This document shows, one piece after another, positions 1 to 8,609 of a DNA stretch of 64,000 bases (position 1 is the stretch's first letter; every line of letters begins with the position of its first letter). Source of the stretch: Streptomyces pilosus (GTDB lineage Bacteria; Actinomycetota; Actinomycetes; Streptomycetales; Streptomycetaceae); NCBI RefSeq assembly GCF_014649835.1, contig NZ_BMTU01000020.1:45812-109811 (forward strand), read 5' to 3'. Under the pieces are notes generated by a model that was given only the letters and a program-made list of their open reading frames with translations, was not told the origin of the DNA and searched no databases. A program made the position numbers and the translations under genes.

Positions 1-402
1 CACCGGCTTCCGGGGCGGCGGCAGCCGCCGCTCCCGTACGTGGGCCTGCCCGCCACCCGTGCCGCGCAGCGCGTACCTGCCGCTCCACACCGCCAGTCCC
101 CACAGGGCCAGCGACACCAGCAGCGCCCAGAACAGCGTCACCGCGAACAGGGCCAGCAGACCGGCCGGCACACAGACGGCGACCAGCGCCGACACCCAGC
201 GCAGCGGCCCCCGCAGGGTCAGCGTCCACCACACGGCGGCCGCGCTGAGTCCCAGCCCCGCCACCCCGGACACCAGCAGCAGCAGACCGCGCAGCCCGCC
301 GTAGACCAAGGGGGTCGCCACCGCGAGCGCGGCGGCGGCCAGTGCCCCCCGTGCCGCCCAACGCTGGGCGTGGTAGCCCCGCTCGCTCCAGTCCACGGCC
401 AT
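1..402 (-). CDS. Membrane protein, N-terminal part of a possible diacylglycerol-kinase-family protein (runs off the window)
   Basis: Only the first 134 codons are present; the gene continues left of the window. It starts at ATG (complement of 400-402). The visible part opens with MAVDWSERGYHAQRW, then has about three hydrophobic segments (residues ~18-34, ~35-52, ~62-100), followed by a basic proline-rich stretch ending PPPRKPV. In Streptomyces this kind of short membrane lead is often followed by a lipid-kinase catalytic domain, and the RKPV ending would fit the first strand of such a domain. That is inference from memory, because the catalytic region (NPxSGG motif) is outside the window. 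It is divergent from nothing obvious; DUF309 lies upstream on the same strand 142 bases away. Confidence 0.5.
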   Translation of the reverse strand, partial: MAVDWSERGYHAQRWAARGALAAAALAVATPLVYGGLRGLLLLVSGVAGLGLSAAAVWWTLTLRGPLRWVSALVAVCVPAGLLALFAVTLFWALLVSLALWGLAVWSGRYALRGTGGGQAHVRERRLPPPRKPV

Positions 403-543
403 GACTCCTCCAGTCGCCCGGCGTCATCGTAGGGCGTGCACGCACCCGAGCGCGGCCCGACGGTGATCACCGGCCGGCCCGGCCCCCGGCCGGTCCGCCC
501 CGGCGGCCGCACGCCGGCGCCCGCGTCGCGCCGGGTCGTCCCG

Positions 544-1071
544 TCAGGAGGTCCCCCGCAGCCGGGGCGCCCGCGCCCCCGCGTCCACGGGGCCATCGCC
601 CCGCTCCACGGCCCCGGCGAGCTCCCGGGCCCAGGCGATCACACCCGGGAGGTCGATCCCGTGCGGCCGGTCCTCGGCCCCCGCGGCCCATTCCTCCACC
701 GCACCGGCACCCCGCCGCAGCAGCCGCGCCCCGCCCGTGGCGTTCCCCCGGGCGGCGTGGGTGAGCCCCACCGCGAGCTGGGCCAGTCCCCGCCACAGCT
801 CCCGCTCCCGCTCCGGCCCCGACTTCCAGGCGTCCTCGAACACCTCGTGCGCGTGGAACGGCCTCCCCGCGTCCAGCAGCCGCTGCGCCTCCGCGACGCT
901 CTCCTCCGGCCGCCGCACCACCCCCTCCGGCTGCCGGGGCACGCCCTCGGCCCCGTACGGCAGGGGTCGTCCGAGCCCGTCCCGGGGCCGCGCGTTGCGC
1001 GCCCGCCCCTCGGTGTCCCGGTCGCGCGCGGCGGCCGTCCGCCCGGTGGAGGTGCTGTCCGTGCTGCCCAT
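544..1071 (-). CDS. DUF309 domain-containing protein
   Basis: 175 residues from the ATG at 1071; a longer frame exists upstream but would enter the tRNA promoter zone. The family signature is visible as FHAHEVFEDAWKSG (around residues 66-79), followed by WRGLAQLAVGLTHAARGNATGGARLL. Together these give the helical HExxEDxW arrangement typical of DUF309. The N-terminal ~50 residues are polar and arginine-rich. The family's biochemical role is not established. It is divergent from tRNA-Pro, with about 100 bases between them that must hold both promoters. Confidence 0.85.
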   Translation of the reverse strand: MGSTDSTSTGRTAAARDRDTEGRARNARPRDGLGRPLPYGAEGVPRQPEGVVRRPEESVAEAQRLLDAGRPFHAHEVFEDAWKSGPERERELWRGLAQLAVGLTHAARGNATGGARLLRRGAGAVEEWAAGAEDRPHGIDLPGVIAWARELAGAVERGDGPVDAGARAPRLRGTS

Positions 1072-1170
1072 GCACCGATTGTCCCAGGCCCGGACCGGCT
1101 TCGGCCGGGACCGGGGTGTGGGGTAAAGTGCTGTTCGCGCGCTCACGCGGATCACCCCGCGCACGCGCAT

Positions 1171-1244
<74 letters not shown>

Positions 1245-1267
1245 CTTGCTGGAACCGCAGGTCGGCA

Positions 1268-1297
1268 GGCCGTACCGAACACATCGGTACGGCCTTT
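1268..1297 (+). terminator. Intrinsic terminator of tRNA-Pro copy 1
   Basis: GGCCGTACCGA (1268-1278) pairs with TCGGTACGGCC (1284-1294) around a 5-base loop and is followed by TTT. It sits 24 bases after the tRNA. Confidence 0.85.
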
Positions 1298-1378
1298 CCC
1301 GTCCCCCTCCCCGTGCCGGGGCGTGGTAGAAGCGGGCATGAGCACTGAGCACCCGACCTCCCGGCGATCGGCCCGCCG

Positions 1379-2053
1379 ATGACCGCCGGCATCGACACCC
1401 CGGACCGCCGGGGACGCACCGGACTCGACCGCACGGGCCGCGACCTGACCGGCAACCCGCGGGTCCGGGTCCGGGACGTGAGACTGCTGTCCAGCCACTG
1501 GTACGTCGAGCGCACCACGACCTTCGACCTCCAGCGCGCCGACGGCACCTGGAGCACCCAGGAACGCGAGACGCACGACCGCGGCAACGGCGCCACCCTG
1601 CTGCTCCACGACACCGAACGCGAAACCGTGCTGCTCACCCGCCAGTTCCGCTTCCCCGCCTATGTCAACGGCCACCCCGACGGGATGCTGATCGAGACGC
1701 CGGGCGGCCTGCTCGACGACGAGGACGAGCACCCCGAGGTCGCCGTGCGCCGCGAGGTGGTGGAGGAGACCGGGCACACCATCGGCCCCGTGCAGCACGT
1801 CTTCGACGTCTACATGAGCCCCGGCTCGGTCACCGAACGCGTCAGCTTCTACGCCGCCGCCTACGGCCCGGCCACCCTCACCCACGAGGGCGGCGGCCTG
1901 CACGAGGAGGGGGAGGACATCGAGATCCTCGAACTGCCCTTCCGCGAGGCCCTGCGGATGATCCGCACCGGCGCGATCAACGACGCGAAGACCATCATGC
2001 TGCTCCAGTGGGCCGCCCTGGAGGGCCCCTTCGCCGGCCTCAGCGCAAGGTGA
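1379..2053 (+). CDS. NUDIX hydrolase (ADP-ribose / GDP-mannose pyrophosphatase type)
   Basis: 224 residues, the usual length of NudK/ADP-ribose pyrophosphatase relatives. The NUDIX box is intact: GGLLDDE... then REVVEETG (residues ~105-127), preceded by the QFRFPAYVNGHPDG and ETPGG segments typical of nucleoside-diphosphate-sugar pyrophosphatases. It probably cleaves a nucleotide sugar to a nucleoside monophosphate plus sugar phosphate in the cytosol with Mg2+; the substrate cannot be told. A 14-codon ORF (1338-1382, ATG start) ends on the start codon in an ATGA overlap and may couple translation. The 3' end overlaps the convergent gene by 14 bases. Confidence 0.88.
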   Translation: MTAGIDTPDRRGRTGLDRTGRDLTGNPRVRVRDVRLLSSHWYVERTTTFDLQRADGTWSTQERETHDRGNGATLLLHDTERETVLLTRQFRFPAYVNGHPDGMLIETPGGLLDDEDEHPEVAVRREVVEETGHTIGPVQHVFDVYMSPGSVTERVSFYAAAYGPATLTHEGGGLHEEGEDIEILELPFREALRMIRTGAINDAKTIMLLQWAALEGPFAGLSAR

Positions 2054-3041
2054 TCCGGGCCGCCACCGGCAGATGGTCGCTGCCGGTGGCGGGCAGGGCA
2101 CGGATGTGGTCCACGGTCGCGGAGCGGGCCATCACCTGGTCGATCCGCGCCAGCGGCAGCGACGCGGGGAAGCTGAGGGCGAAACCCCGCCGCGCCGCGC
2201 CCAGCCGCGAGGTCAGCGGCTCCAGCCCACGGTCGTCGGCCGTGCCGTTCAGGTCGCCCAGCAGGATCACCCGCTCCAGCCGCTCCGCGGCCACGGCCCT
2301 GCCCAGCAGTCCGGCGCTCTCGTCGCGCCGGGCGGACGCGAGGCCGCCCGCCCCGACCCGGACCGAGGGCAGGTGCGCGACGTACACGGCGGTGTCGCCG
2401 TGCGGCGTGCGGACCACCGTCCGCAGTCCACGGCTCCAGGGCTCCGTGAGGTCATGGGGCCTGATGCCCACGAGCCGGGTGCCGGTCAGCGGATGCCTCG
2501 ACCACAGCCCCACGGTGCCCCGCACCACGTGGTGCGGGTAGTCCGCGGCGAGGGTGCGCCGGTAGACCCGCAGGGCGCCGGGCACCAGCTCCTGGAGCGC
2601 GATGAGGTCGGGCCCGGCCCCGGCCAGCGCGCGGGCCGTGCCCGCCGGGTCGGTGTTCTCGTCGCTGACGTTGTGCTGCACCACCAGCAGGGTGCGCGGT
2701 CCGGGCGCCGCCCCGGGCAGCAGCAGCCCGCCGAAGAGGTGCGTCCACGCCGCCGTGGGCAGCAGCAGGGCCAGCAGCGCGACCGCCGACCGGCGCAGCA
2801 CGGCCAGCAGGAACAGCGGCACGACCGCCAGGCCGAGCCACGGCAGGAACGACTCCAGCAGGGAGCCCACCCGGCCCGGCCGGTCGGGCATCACCCCGTG
2901 GAACGCCGTCAGCGCCGCCACCAGCACCGCGCAGCCGGCGAGCACCCGCCCCCGCGTCCACGCCCACCACTCCCGCCGCACCCGTCTCCCCGTCCGCTCG
3001 GCCCGTCGTGGAGGACGAACCGCGGGGGAGAACAGTTTCAC
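2040..3041 (-). CDS. Membrane-anchored endonuclease/exonuclease/phosphatase-fold protein
   Basis: About 333 residues if the GTG at 3041 is the start; the frame stays open to 3170 but that would overlap the promoter of the divergent aldo/keto reductase. The N-terminal ~110 residues contain three hydrophobic segments (VLAGCAVLVAALTAF; FLPWLGLAVVPLFLLAVL; AVALLALLLPTAAW). The C-terminal part carries the EEP metal and active-site motifs: QHNVSDEN, IALQEL, GDLNGT and a terminal GSDHLPV. The family hydrolyses phosphodiesters of nucleic acids or phospholipids with a divalent metal, here probably at the outer membrane face. The start is uncertain because no clear Shine-Dalgarno is seen; a GTG further downstream is possible. 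Confidence 0.82.
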   Translation of the reverse strand: MKLFSPAVRPPRRAERTGRRVRREWWAWTRGRVLAGCAVLVAALTAFHGVMPDRPGRVGSLLESFLPWLGLAVVPLFLLAVLRRSAVALLALLLPTAAWTHLFGGLLLPGAAPGPRTLLVVQHNVSDENTDPAGTARALAGAGPDLIALQELVPGALRVYRRTLAADYPHHVVRGTVGLWSRHPLTGTRLVGIRPHDLTEPWSRGLRTVVRTPHGDTAVYVAHLPSVRVGAGGLASARRDESAGLLGRAVAAERLERVILLGDLNGTADDRGLEPLTSRLGAARRGFALSFPASLPLARIDQVMARSATVDHIRALPATGSDHLPVAARITLR

Positions 3042-3069
3042 CGCGGGCACGGGAGTTCGCCCGCCACGC

Positions 3070-3100
3070 TTGACCTCGAGCGCTCTCCAACAGGAAGACT
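3070..3100 (+). promoter_or_regulatory. Putative long-spacer (MerR-type) promoter of the aldo/keto reductase
   Basis: TTGACC at 3070-3075 and AAGACT at 3095-3100 are separated by 19 bases. This spacing is typical of MerR-family-controlled promoters. The spacer begins TCGAGCG, but the expected palindrome is weak, so the regulator assignment is only a suggestion. Confidence 0.4.
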
Positions 3101-3147
3101 CCCCTCCAGTGCCCCGACAACGGGGCGCGGCACAGGAGGAGTTGGCC

Positions 3148-4128
3148 ATGAAGTACCGCACCATCGGCACCGGTCCGTACAGCCGGCGGGTGAGCGTGCT
3201 CGCGCTCGGCGCGATGCTGTTCGGTTCGACGACCGACGAGAGGACCGCGTTCGCCCTGCTCGACCGTTACGCCGAAGCCGGCGGCAACTTCGTCGACACG
3301 TCCGACAACTACGCCTTCTGGACCGACGGCGGCCAGGGCGGCCAGAGCGAGGAACTCCTCGGCCGCTGGCGGCGCAGCCGGGGCGTCGGTGAGGAGATGG
3401 TGTTCGCGACCAAGCTCGGCGCCCGCCCCCTCGCCCCCGGCACGGACTACGTCGACAACCCGGAGGGCCTGTCCGCGAAGGTGATCAGGGAGTCCGCCGA
3501 GCGCAGCCGCGAACGGCTCGGCCTGGAGCGGCTCGACCTGCTGTACGCCCACATCGACGACCACACCGTCCCGCAGCGGGAGACGGTCGAGGGCTTCGCG
3601 GCCCTGGTCGCCGAGGGCACGGTCGGACTGCTCGGGGTGAGCAACCAGGCCGTGTGGCGGGTGGAGCGGGCCCGCGCCATCGCGGCGGCGGCCGGACTGC
3701 CCGGGTACGAGGTGCTCCAGTACCAGCACAGCTACCTCCGGCCCCGGTCCGACGTCCCCGAGCGCCTGTTCCCCGACGGCAGCCTCGGCCACGCCGGAGC
3801 GGAACTGGCCGGCTACCTGCGCGCGGAACCCGCTCTCACCCTGGTCGCCTACTCACCGCTGCTCAAGGGCGCCTACACCCGCCCCGAACGGCTGCCCCAC
3901 GACTACGACCACCCGGGCACGCCCGCCCGCCTCGCGGCGCTGCACGAGGTCGCCCGGGAGACCGGGGCGACACCCAACCAGGTGACCCTGGCCTGGCAGC
4001 TCGGCCACGAGCTGCCGATCCTCCCGCTGGCCGGGGTGTCCTCCCTGGAGCAGCTGGAGGAGAACCTGGCGGCGGTGGACCTGGAACTCTCCCCGCAGCA
4101 GCGGGCCCGGCTGGACGCGGCGCACTGA
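3148..4128 (+). CDS. Aldo/keto reductase
   Basis: 326 residues, (alpha/beta)8 aldo/keto reductase family, NAD(P)H-dependent and cytosolic. The tetrad can be picked out: Asp and Tyr in FVDTSDNYAF (residues ~47-56), Lys in FATKLG (~80-88) and His in LLYAHIDDHT (~130-138). GVSNQAVWRVERA and LAWQLGHELPILPLAGVSSLEQLEENL near the C-terminus are the usual cofactor-side segments. The ATG has AGGAGG nine bases upstream. DUF427 follows 68 bases downstream on the same strand. The substrate is not evident. A 19-bp-spacer promoter upstream suggests MerR-type, possibly stress-linked, control. Confidence 0.92.
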   Translation: MKYRTIGTGPYSRRVSVLALGAMLFGSTTDERTAFALLDRYAEAGGNFVDTSDNYAFWTDGGQGGQSEELLGRWRRSRGVGEEMVFATKLGARPLAPGTDYVDNPEGLSAKVIRESAERSRERLGLERLDLLYAHIDDHTVPQRETVEGFAALVAEGTVGLLGVSNQAVWRVERARAIAAAAGLPGYEVLQYQHSYLRPRSDVPERLFPDGSLGHAGAELAGYLRAEPALTLVAYSPLLKGAYTRPERLPHDYDHPGTPARLAALHEVARETGATPNQVTLAWQLGHELPILPLAGVSSLEQLEENLAAVDLELSPQQRARLDAAH

Positions 4129-4196
4129 GACGGACAACCGCGCCCGCCGGTGGGACGGTGGAGGGGGTACCGGCCCGTCCGGAGGGAGTCCCCGCC

Positions 4197-5003
4197 ATGA
4201 CCACCCGTCCAGCCGCCCCTTTCCCGCGGGCGACCCCCGAGGGCCTGCTGTGGGAACCCAGCGAGCGCTGGGTGCGCGGCACCGCCGGCGACGTCACCGT
4301 CGTCGACAGCCGCCACCCCGTCCTCGTCTGGGAACCCCGGCTGCCCGTCCCGCAGTACGCCTTCCCCCGGAAGGAGGTGCGCACGGACCTCCTCCGTCCC
4401 GCCCGGCGCCCCCGGACGGGCAGCCACACCGGTTCGACGGTCTTCTACGACCTCCACGCCGCCGGCGACCCGCGCCCGAACGCCGCCTGGACCTTCCCCG
4501 CCGACGACCTGTCCGGGTACATCGCCTTCGCCTGGTTCGGGCCCGGCGGCACCGGCCTCGACCACTGGTACGAGGAGGACGAGGAGATCTTCGTCCACCC
4601 CCGCGACCCGCACAAACGGGTGGACGCGATGCCGAGCAGCCGCCACGTCCGGGTCGAGATCGGGGGCACCGTCGTCGCCGACACCGCACACCCGGTCCTG
4701 CTGTTCGAGACGTCACTGCCGACCCGCTACTACCTTCCGCGCGAGGACGTCCGCCTGGACCTCTTCGCGCCCGCGGACCACAGCACCCGGTGCCCGTACA
4801 AGGGCACGGCCGACGCGTACTGGTCCTGGCGCGGCGACGGGGCCGTACCGCCGCACATCCTGTGGAGCTACCCCGACCCGCTGCCCGCGGTGGCCGTGAT
4901 CAAGGACCGCCTCGCCTTCTACAACGAGGCGGTCGACCTGACCGTGGACGGCGAGCGGCTGCCGCGCCCGGTCACCCCGTTCAGCGCGGGCCTCAGGGCC
5001 TGA
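4197..5003 (+). CDS. Tandem DUF427 protein
   Basis: 268 residues with two DUF427 repeats. The first is about 20-125 (GDVTVVDSRHPVLVWEPRLPVPQYAFP). The second is about 140-255 (HVRVEIGGTVVADTAHPVL, then LPTRYYLPREDVRLDL, YKGTADAYWSW). The repeated pattern (V.D...PVL..E..LP..Y..PREDV..DLL) is clear in both halves. The family folds as a small beta-sandwich and has no settled function. GGAGGG lies just upstream of the ATG. The stop overlaps the convergent gntR stop by 11 bases, so there is no room for a dedicated terminator between them. Confidence 0.88.
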   Translation: MTTRPAAPFPRATPEGLLWEPSERWVRGTAGDVTVVDSRHPVLVWEPRLPVPQYAFPRKEVRTDLLRPARRPRTGSHTGSTVFYDLHAAGDPRPNAAWTFPADDLSGYIAFAWFGPGGTGLDHWYEEDEEIFVHPRDPHKRVDAMPSSRHVRVEIGGTVVADTAHPVLLFETSLPTRYYLPREDVRLDLFAPADHSTRCPYKGTADAYWSWRGDGAVPPHILWSYPDPLPAVAVIKDRLAFYNEAVDLTVDGERLPRPVTPFSAGLRA

Positions 5004-5778
5004 CCAGCAGCTGGAAGTCGAACGAGTAACGGGACGCGCGGTAGATGTGGGTGCCGAACTCCACCGGCCGGCCCGTGTCGTCGTACGCCGTGCGCTCCAT
5101 GGTGAGCAGGGCCGCGCCCTCCCGCTCACCCAGGCGCGCGGCCTCCTGCGCGGTGGCCGAGCGGGCGCCGACGGTCTGGCGGGCGCTGTGCAGGGTGATG
5201 CCGGCCGAACGCATCATCCGGTACAGGCCGGTCGCCTCCAGGCGGTCGTCGTCCAGCTCCAGCAGGCCCGGCGGCAGGTAGTTGCACAGCAGGGCGACGG
5301 GCTGGCCGTGGGTGCTGCGCAGGCGCTCCAGGAGGACGACCTCCTCGCCCTCCGCCAGGCCCAGCGCCGCGGCCGTGCCGGGGGAGGCCGGCACCGTCTC
5401 GTGGCGGACCACCAGGGTGGCCGGGCCCTGACCGGCCGCCTCCAGGTCGTCGTAGAGGCTGCTCAGCTCCAGCGGGCGCCTGACCCGGCTGTGCACCACC
5501 TGGGTGCCCACCCCGCGCCGCCGGACGAGCAGCCCCTTGTCGACGAGGGACTGGATGGCCTGGCGGACGGTGGGGCGGGACAGGCCGAGGCGGACCGAGA
5601 GGTCCACCTCGTTGCCCAGCAGGTTCCCCGGGGCGAGCACCCCGCGCTGGATGGCCGCCTCCAGCTGCTGGGCGAGCTGGTGGTACAGCGGCACCGGACT
5701 GCCCCGGTCCAGGGCGAAGTCCAGGGCGCTCAGCGCGGGTTCGGCCGCCGGACGCGCGCGGTCACCGGTCTTCGCCAT
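4993..5778 (-). CDS. GntR-family regulator (HutC/UTRA subfamily), probable iol operon regulator
   Basis: 261 residues. An N-terminal winged helix-turn-helix (VPLYHQLAQQLEAAIQRG, then LSVRLGLSRPTVRQAIQSLV, residues ~30-100) is followed by a UTRA ligand-binding domain (~105-255). This regulator family senses small sugars or carboxylates and represses transport and catabolic genes. GGGAGG precedes the ATG at 5778. It lies 41 bases downstream of iolD and on the same strand, so it is probably the last gene of the iolC-Cgl0159-iolB-iolD operon. This supports a role as the local repressor. Whether it or the LacI protein at 19031 reads the GTTTGT-type operators is open. Confidence 0.9.
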   Translation of the reverse strand: MAKTGDRARPAAEPALSALDFALDRGSPVPLYHQLAQQLEAAIQRGVLAPGNLLGNEVDLSVRLGLSRPTVRQAIQSLVDKGLLVRRRGVGTQVVHSRVRRPLELSSLYDDLEAAGQGPATLVVRHETVPASPGTAAALGLAEGEEVVLLERLRSTHGQPVALLCNYLPPGLLELDDDRLEATGLYRMMRSAGITLHSARQTVGARSATAQEAARLGEREGAALLTMERTAYDDTGRPVEFGTHIYRASRYSFDFQLLVRP

Positions 5779-5819
5779 GGTACGGACCTCCCTCGGGAGT
5801 GCGGACGGTGCGGGCGGGT

Positions 5820-7691
5820 TCACAGGTGACGGCGGCGCGCGACGACCTGCGCGTCGTAGCGTTCGCGGGCCCGGACGGCGGCCGGGCGGGAGGCCACCTC
5901 GGCCACCGGCACGTCCCACCAGGCCTCGGCCGGCGGAGCCCCGGTCGCCGGATCGGTCTCGACGTACACGCAGGTGGGGCGGTCCGAGGCGCGTGCCTCG
6001 GCGAGCGCGCCGCGCAGTTCCCCGACGGTCTTGGCGCGCAGTACGCGCATGCCCAGGCTGGCCGCGTTGGCGGCCAGGTCGACGGGCAGCGGGGCGCCGG
6101 TGAAGGTGCCGTCGGCGGCCCGGTGGCGGTAGGCGGTGCCGAAGCGCTCGCCGCCGGTCTCCTCGGAGAGACCGCCGATGGAGGCGTAGCCGTGGTTCTG
6201 GACCAGCACCATGGTGACGGGCAGGCCCTCCTGGACGGCCGTGACGATCTCCGTCGGCATCATCAGGTACGTGCCGTCGCCGACCAGGGCCCACACCGGG
6301 GTGCCGGGCGCGGCCTGCTGGACGCCGAGCGAGGCGGGGATCTCGTACCCCATGCAGGAGTAGCCGTACTCCAGGTGGTACTGGCGGGGGCTGCGCGCTC
6401 GCCACAGCTTGTGCAGGTCGCCGGGGAGCGAACCGGCCGCGTTGATCACCACGTCCTCGTCGCCGACGACGGCGTCCAGCGCGCCCAGTACCTGCGTCTG
6501 CGTGGGCACGGCGCTGTCGTCGTCGGCCCGGAAGGCGCGCTCGACCACCTGCTCCCACCGCTCCTTGCCCGCCCGGTACCCGTCCGCGTACGACTCCTCC
6601 ACCCGGTGCCCGGCCAGCGCCCCGGCGAGCTGCTCCAGACCGGCCCGCGCGTCGCAGACCAGGGTGCGCGCCGCCAGCTTGTGCGCGTCGAAGGCGGTGA
6701 TGTTGAGGTTGAGGAAGCGCACGCCGGGGTTCTGGAACAGGGTGCCGGAGGCGGTGGTGAAGTCGGTGTAGCGGGTGCCGACACCGATCACCAGGTCGGC
6801 GGTGCGGGCGGCCTCGTCGCTCACCGCGGTACCGGTGTGGCCGATGCCGCCGAGGTCGGCGGGGTGGTCGTGGCGCAGGGAACCCTTGCCGGCCTGGGTG
6901 GAGGCGACGGGGATGCCGGTGGCGTCCACCAGTGCCCTCAGGGCCTCCTCGGCCTCGCTGTGGTGCACCCCGCCGCCCGCGACGATCAGCGGCCGCCGCG
7001 CCGCCCGCACCGCCTCCGCGGCCGCCGCCAGCTCCACCGGGTCAGGGGCGGGACGCCGTACGGACCACACCCGCTCGGCGAAGAACTCCTCGGGCCAGTC
7101 GTACGCCTCCGCCTGCACGTCCTGCGGCAGGGCGAGGGTGACGGCGCCGGTCTCGGCCGGGTCGGCGAGCACCCGCATCGCGTTGAGCGCGGAGGGGATC
7201 AGCGCCTCGGGCCGGGTGACGCGGTCGAAGTACCGCGACACCGGGCGGAGCGTGTCGTTGACCGACACGTCGGCCCCGACCGGGTGTTCCAGCTGCTGGA
7301 GCAGGGGGTCCGCGGCGCGGGAGGCGAAGTAGTCGCCCGGGAGCAGGAGTACCGGCAGCCGGTTGATCGTGGCGAGGGCCGCCCCGGTGACCAGGTTGGT
7401 CGCCCCGGGCCCGATGGAGGTCGTCACCGCCTGCGCGGAGAGCCGGTTCAGCTGACGGGTGTAGCCGACCGCCGCGTGCACCATCGCCTGCTCGTTGCGG
7501 CCCTGGTGGTACGGCATGACGTCGGCGTACTCGACCAGCGCCTGCCCGATGCCGGCCACGTTGCCGTGACCGAAGATGCCCCAGGTGCCCGCGATCAGCC
7601 GGCGCCGCACGCCGTCCCGTTCGGTGTACTGGGCGGACAGGAACCGCACCAGCGCCTGTGCGGTCGTCAGTCGGCGGGTGGTGGCGCTCAT
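5820..7691 (-). CDS. iolD: 3D-(3,5/4)-trihydroxycyclohexane-1,2-dione hydrolase (IolD)
   Basis: 623 residues, a thiamine-diphosphate enzyme of the inositol pathway. It opens the cyclohexanedione ring to 5-deoxy-glucuronate. Family marks include the N-terminal GTWGIFGHGNVAGIGQAL, YHQGRNEQAMVHAAVGYTR, SIGPGATNL, the central GGGVHHSEAEEAL and the diphosphate-binding GDGTYLMMPTEI...NHGYASIG near residues 460-500. The length is right for IolD. The start ATG overlaps the stop of iolB as ATGA, which indicates translational coupling. It works with IolC, IolB and a class-II or replacement aldolase in the cytosol. Confidence 0.96.
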   Translation of the reverse strand: MSATTRRLTTAQALVRFLSAQYTERDGVRRRLIAGTWGIFGHGNVAGIGQALVEYADVMPYHQGRNEQAMVHAAVGYTRQLNRLSAQAVTTSIGPGATNLVTGAALATINRLPVLLLPGDYFASRAADPLLQQLEHPVGADVSVNDTLRPVSRYFDRVTRPEALIPSALNAMRVLADPAETGAVTLALPQDVQAEAYDWPEEFFAERVWSVRRPAPDPVELAAAAEAVRAARRPLIVAGGGVHHSEAEEALRALVDATGIPVASTQAGKGSLRHDHPADLGGIGHTGTAVSDEAARTADLVIGVGTRYTDFTTASGTLFQNPGVRFLNLNITAFDAHKLAARTLVCDARAGLEQLAGALAGHRVEESYADGYRAGKERWEQVVERAFRADDDSAVPTQTQVLGALDAVVGDEDVVINAAGSLPGDLHKLWRARSPRQYHLEYGYSCMGYEIPASLGVQQAAPGTPVWALVGDGTYLMMPTEIVTAVQEGLPVTMVLVQNHGYASIGGLSEETGGERFGTAYRHRAADGTFTGAPLPVDLAANAASLGMRVLRAKTVGELRGALAEARASDRPTCVYVETDPATGAPPAEAWWDVPVAEVASRPAAVRARERYDAQVVARRRHL

Positions 7692-8581
7692 GCGGACCTC
7701 TCCGGTGCGGTGTAGAGGGGGAGTCGGGGGTCGACGGACCGGTCCTGCCAGGTGTCGCGGATCCAGGCGTGGTCGGGGTGGTCGCAGATCAGCCAGGCGC
7801 GCTCGTCCCCGGGGCCCGCCATGACGTTGAGGTAGTACATGTGGTGGCCGGGCACCGCCATGGACGGCCCGTGCCAGCCGTCGGGGATGAGGACGACGTC
7901 GCCGTCGCGCACCTCCGCCAGCACGTCCGTGTCGCGGCCCGGGCCGGAGGGGGAGACCCGCTGGTAGCCCAGGCCCGGTGTGCCGTCGTGGGCGGCGAAC
8001 TCGAAGTAGTAGATCTCCTCCAGCACGGACTCCTCGCCCGGCCGGTGCTCGTCGTGCTTGTGCGGCGGGAAGGACGACCAGTTGCCGCCCGGGGTGAGCA
8101 CCTCGACGGCGATGAGCCGGTCGCATTCGAACACCCCCGCCGCGCCGAAGTTGTTGACCTGCCGTGAGCAGTTCCCGGTGCCGCGCAGTTCCACGGGCAC
8201 GCCGGAGGCGGGGCCGTAACGGGCGGGCAGGCGGCGGGTGCAGCGGGCGCCGGTGAGGGCGAACCGGCCGCCCCGGGCGGAGGTCACGCCCGCGCGGGCG
8301 TCGCGCGGGACGTAGGCGAAGTCGCTCACGCCGTCGAACACGCTCGCACGACCGGCGAGTTCGAAGGTGTGACGGCCGGATGCGTCGTCCACGGCGACCG
8401 TGCAGCCACCGCTCAGCGGCAGCACGATCCACTCGCTGTCGTCCGTGTCGAACATGTGCGTGCCGCCGGGCTCCAGCTCCAGGACGCGCAGACTCGAATG
8501 GTCCCAGCCGGCCGTCTTCGGGCTCACGTCGACGGCGTAGGGCCCGGCGAGGGCCCGGCCCGCGGGAAGGTGGTGCGTCAT
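7688..8581 (-). CDS. iolB: 5-deoxy-glucuronate isomerase (IolB)
   Basis: 297 residues, a double-cupin isomerase that converts 5-deoxy-glucuronate to 2-deoxy-5-keto-gluconate. The family motifs are visible: NFGAAGVFECDRLIAVEVLTPG, then the metal-binding SSFPPHKHDEH and a downstream VLIPDGWHGPSMAVPGHHMYYLNVMAG. Its stop overlaps iolD by 4 bases and its start is 28 bases after the Cgl0159-type gene, so all belong to one leftward operon. The length and both cupin metal sites look complete. Confidence 0.96.
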   Translation of the reverse strand: MTHHLPAGRALAGPYAVDVSPKTAGWDHSSLRVLELEPGGTHMFDTDDSEWIVLPLSGGCTVAVDDASGRHTFELAGRASVFDGVSDFAYVPRDARAGVTSARGGRFALTGARCTRRLPARYGPASGVPVELRGTGNCSRQVNNFGAAGVFECDRLIAVEVLTPGGNWSSFPPHKHDEHRPGEESVLEEIYYFEFAAHDGTPGLGYQRVSPSGPGRDTDVLAEVRDGDVVLIPDGWHGPSMAVPGHHMYYLNVMAGPGDERAWLICDHPDHAWIRDTWQDRSVDPRLPLYTAPERSA

Positions 8582-8609
8582 GCGGTGCCTCCGGTGTCGT
8601 AGGGGCTTC

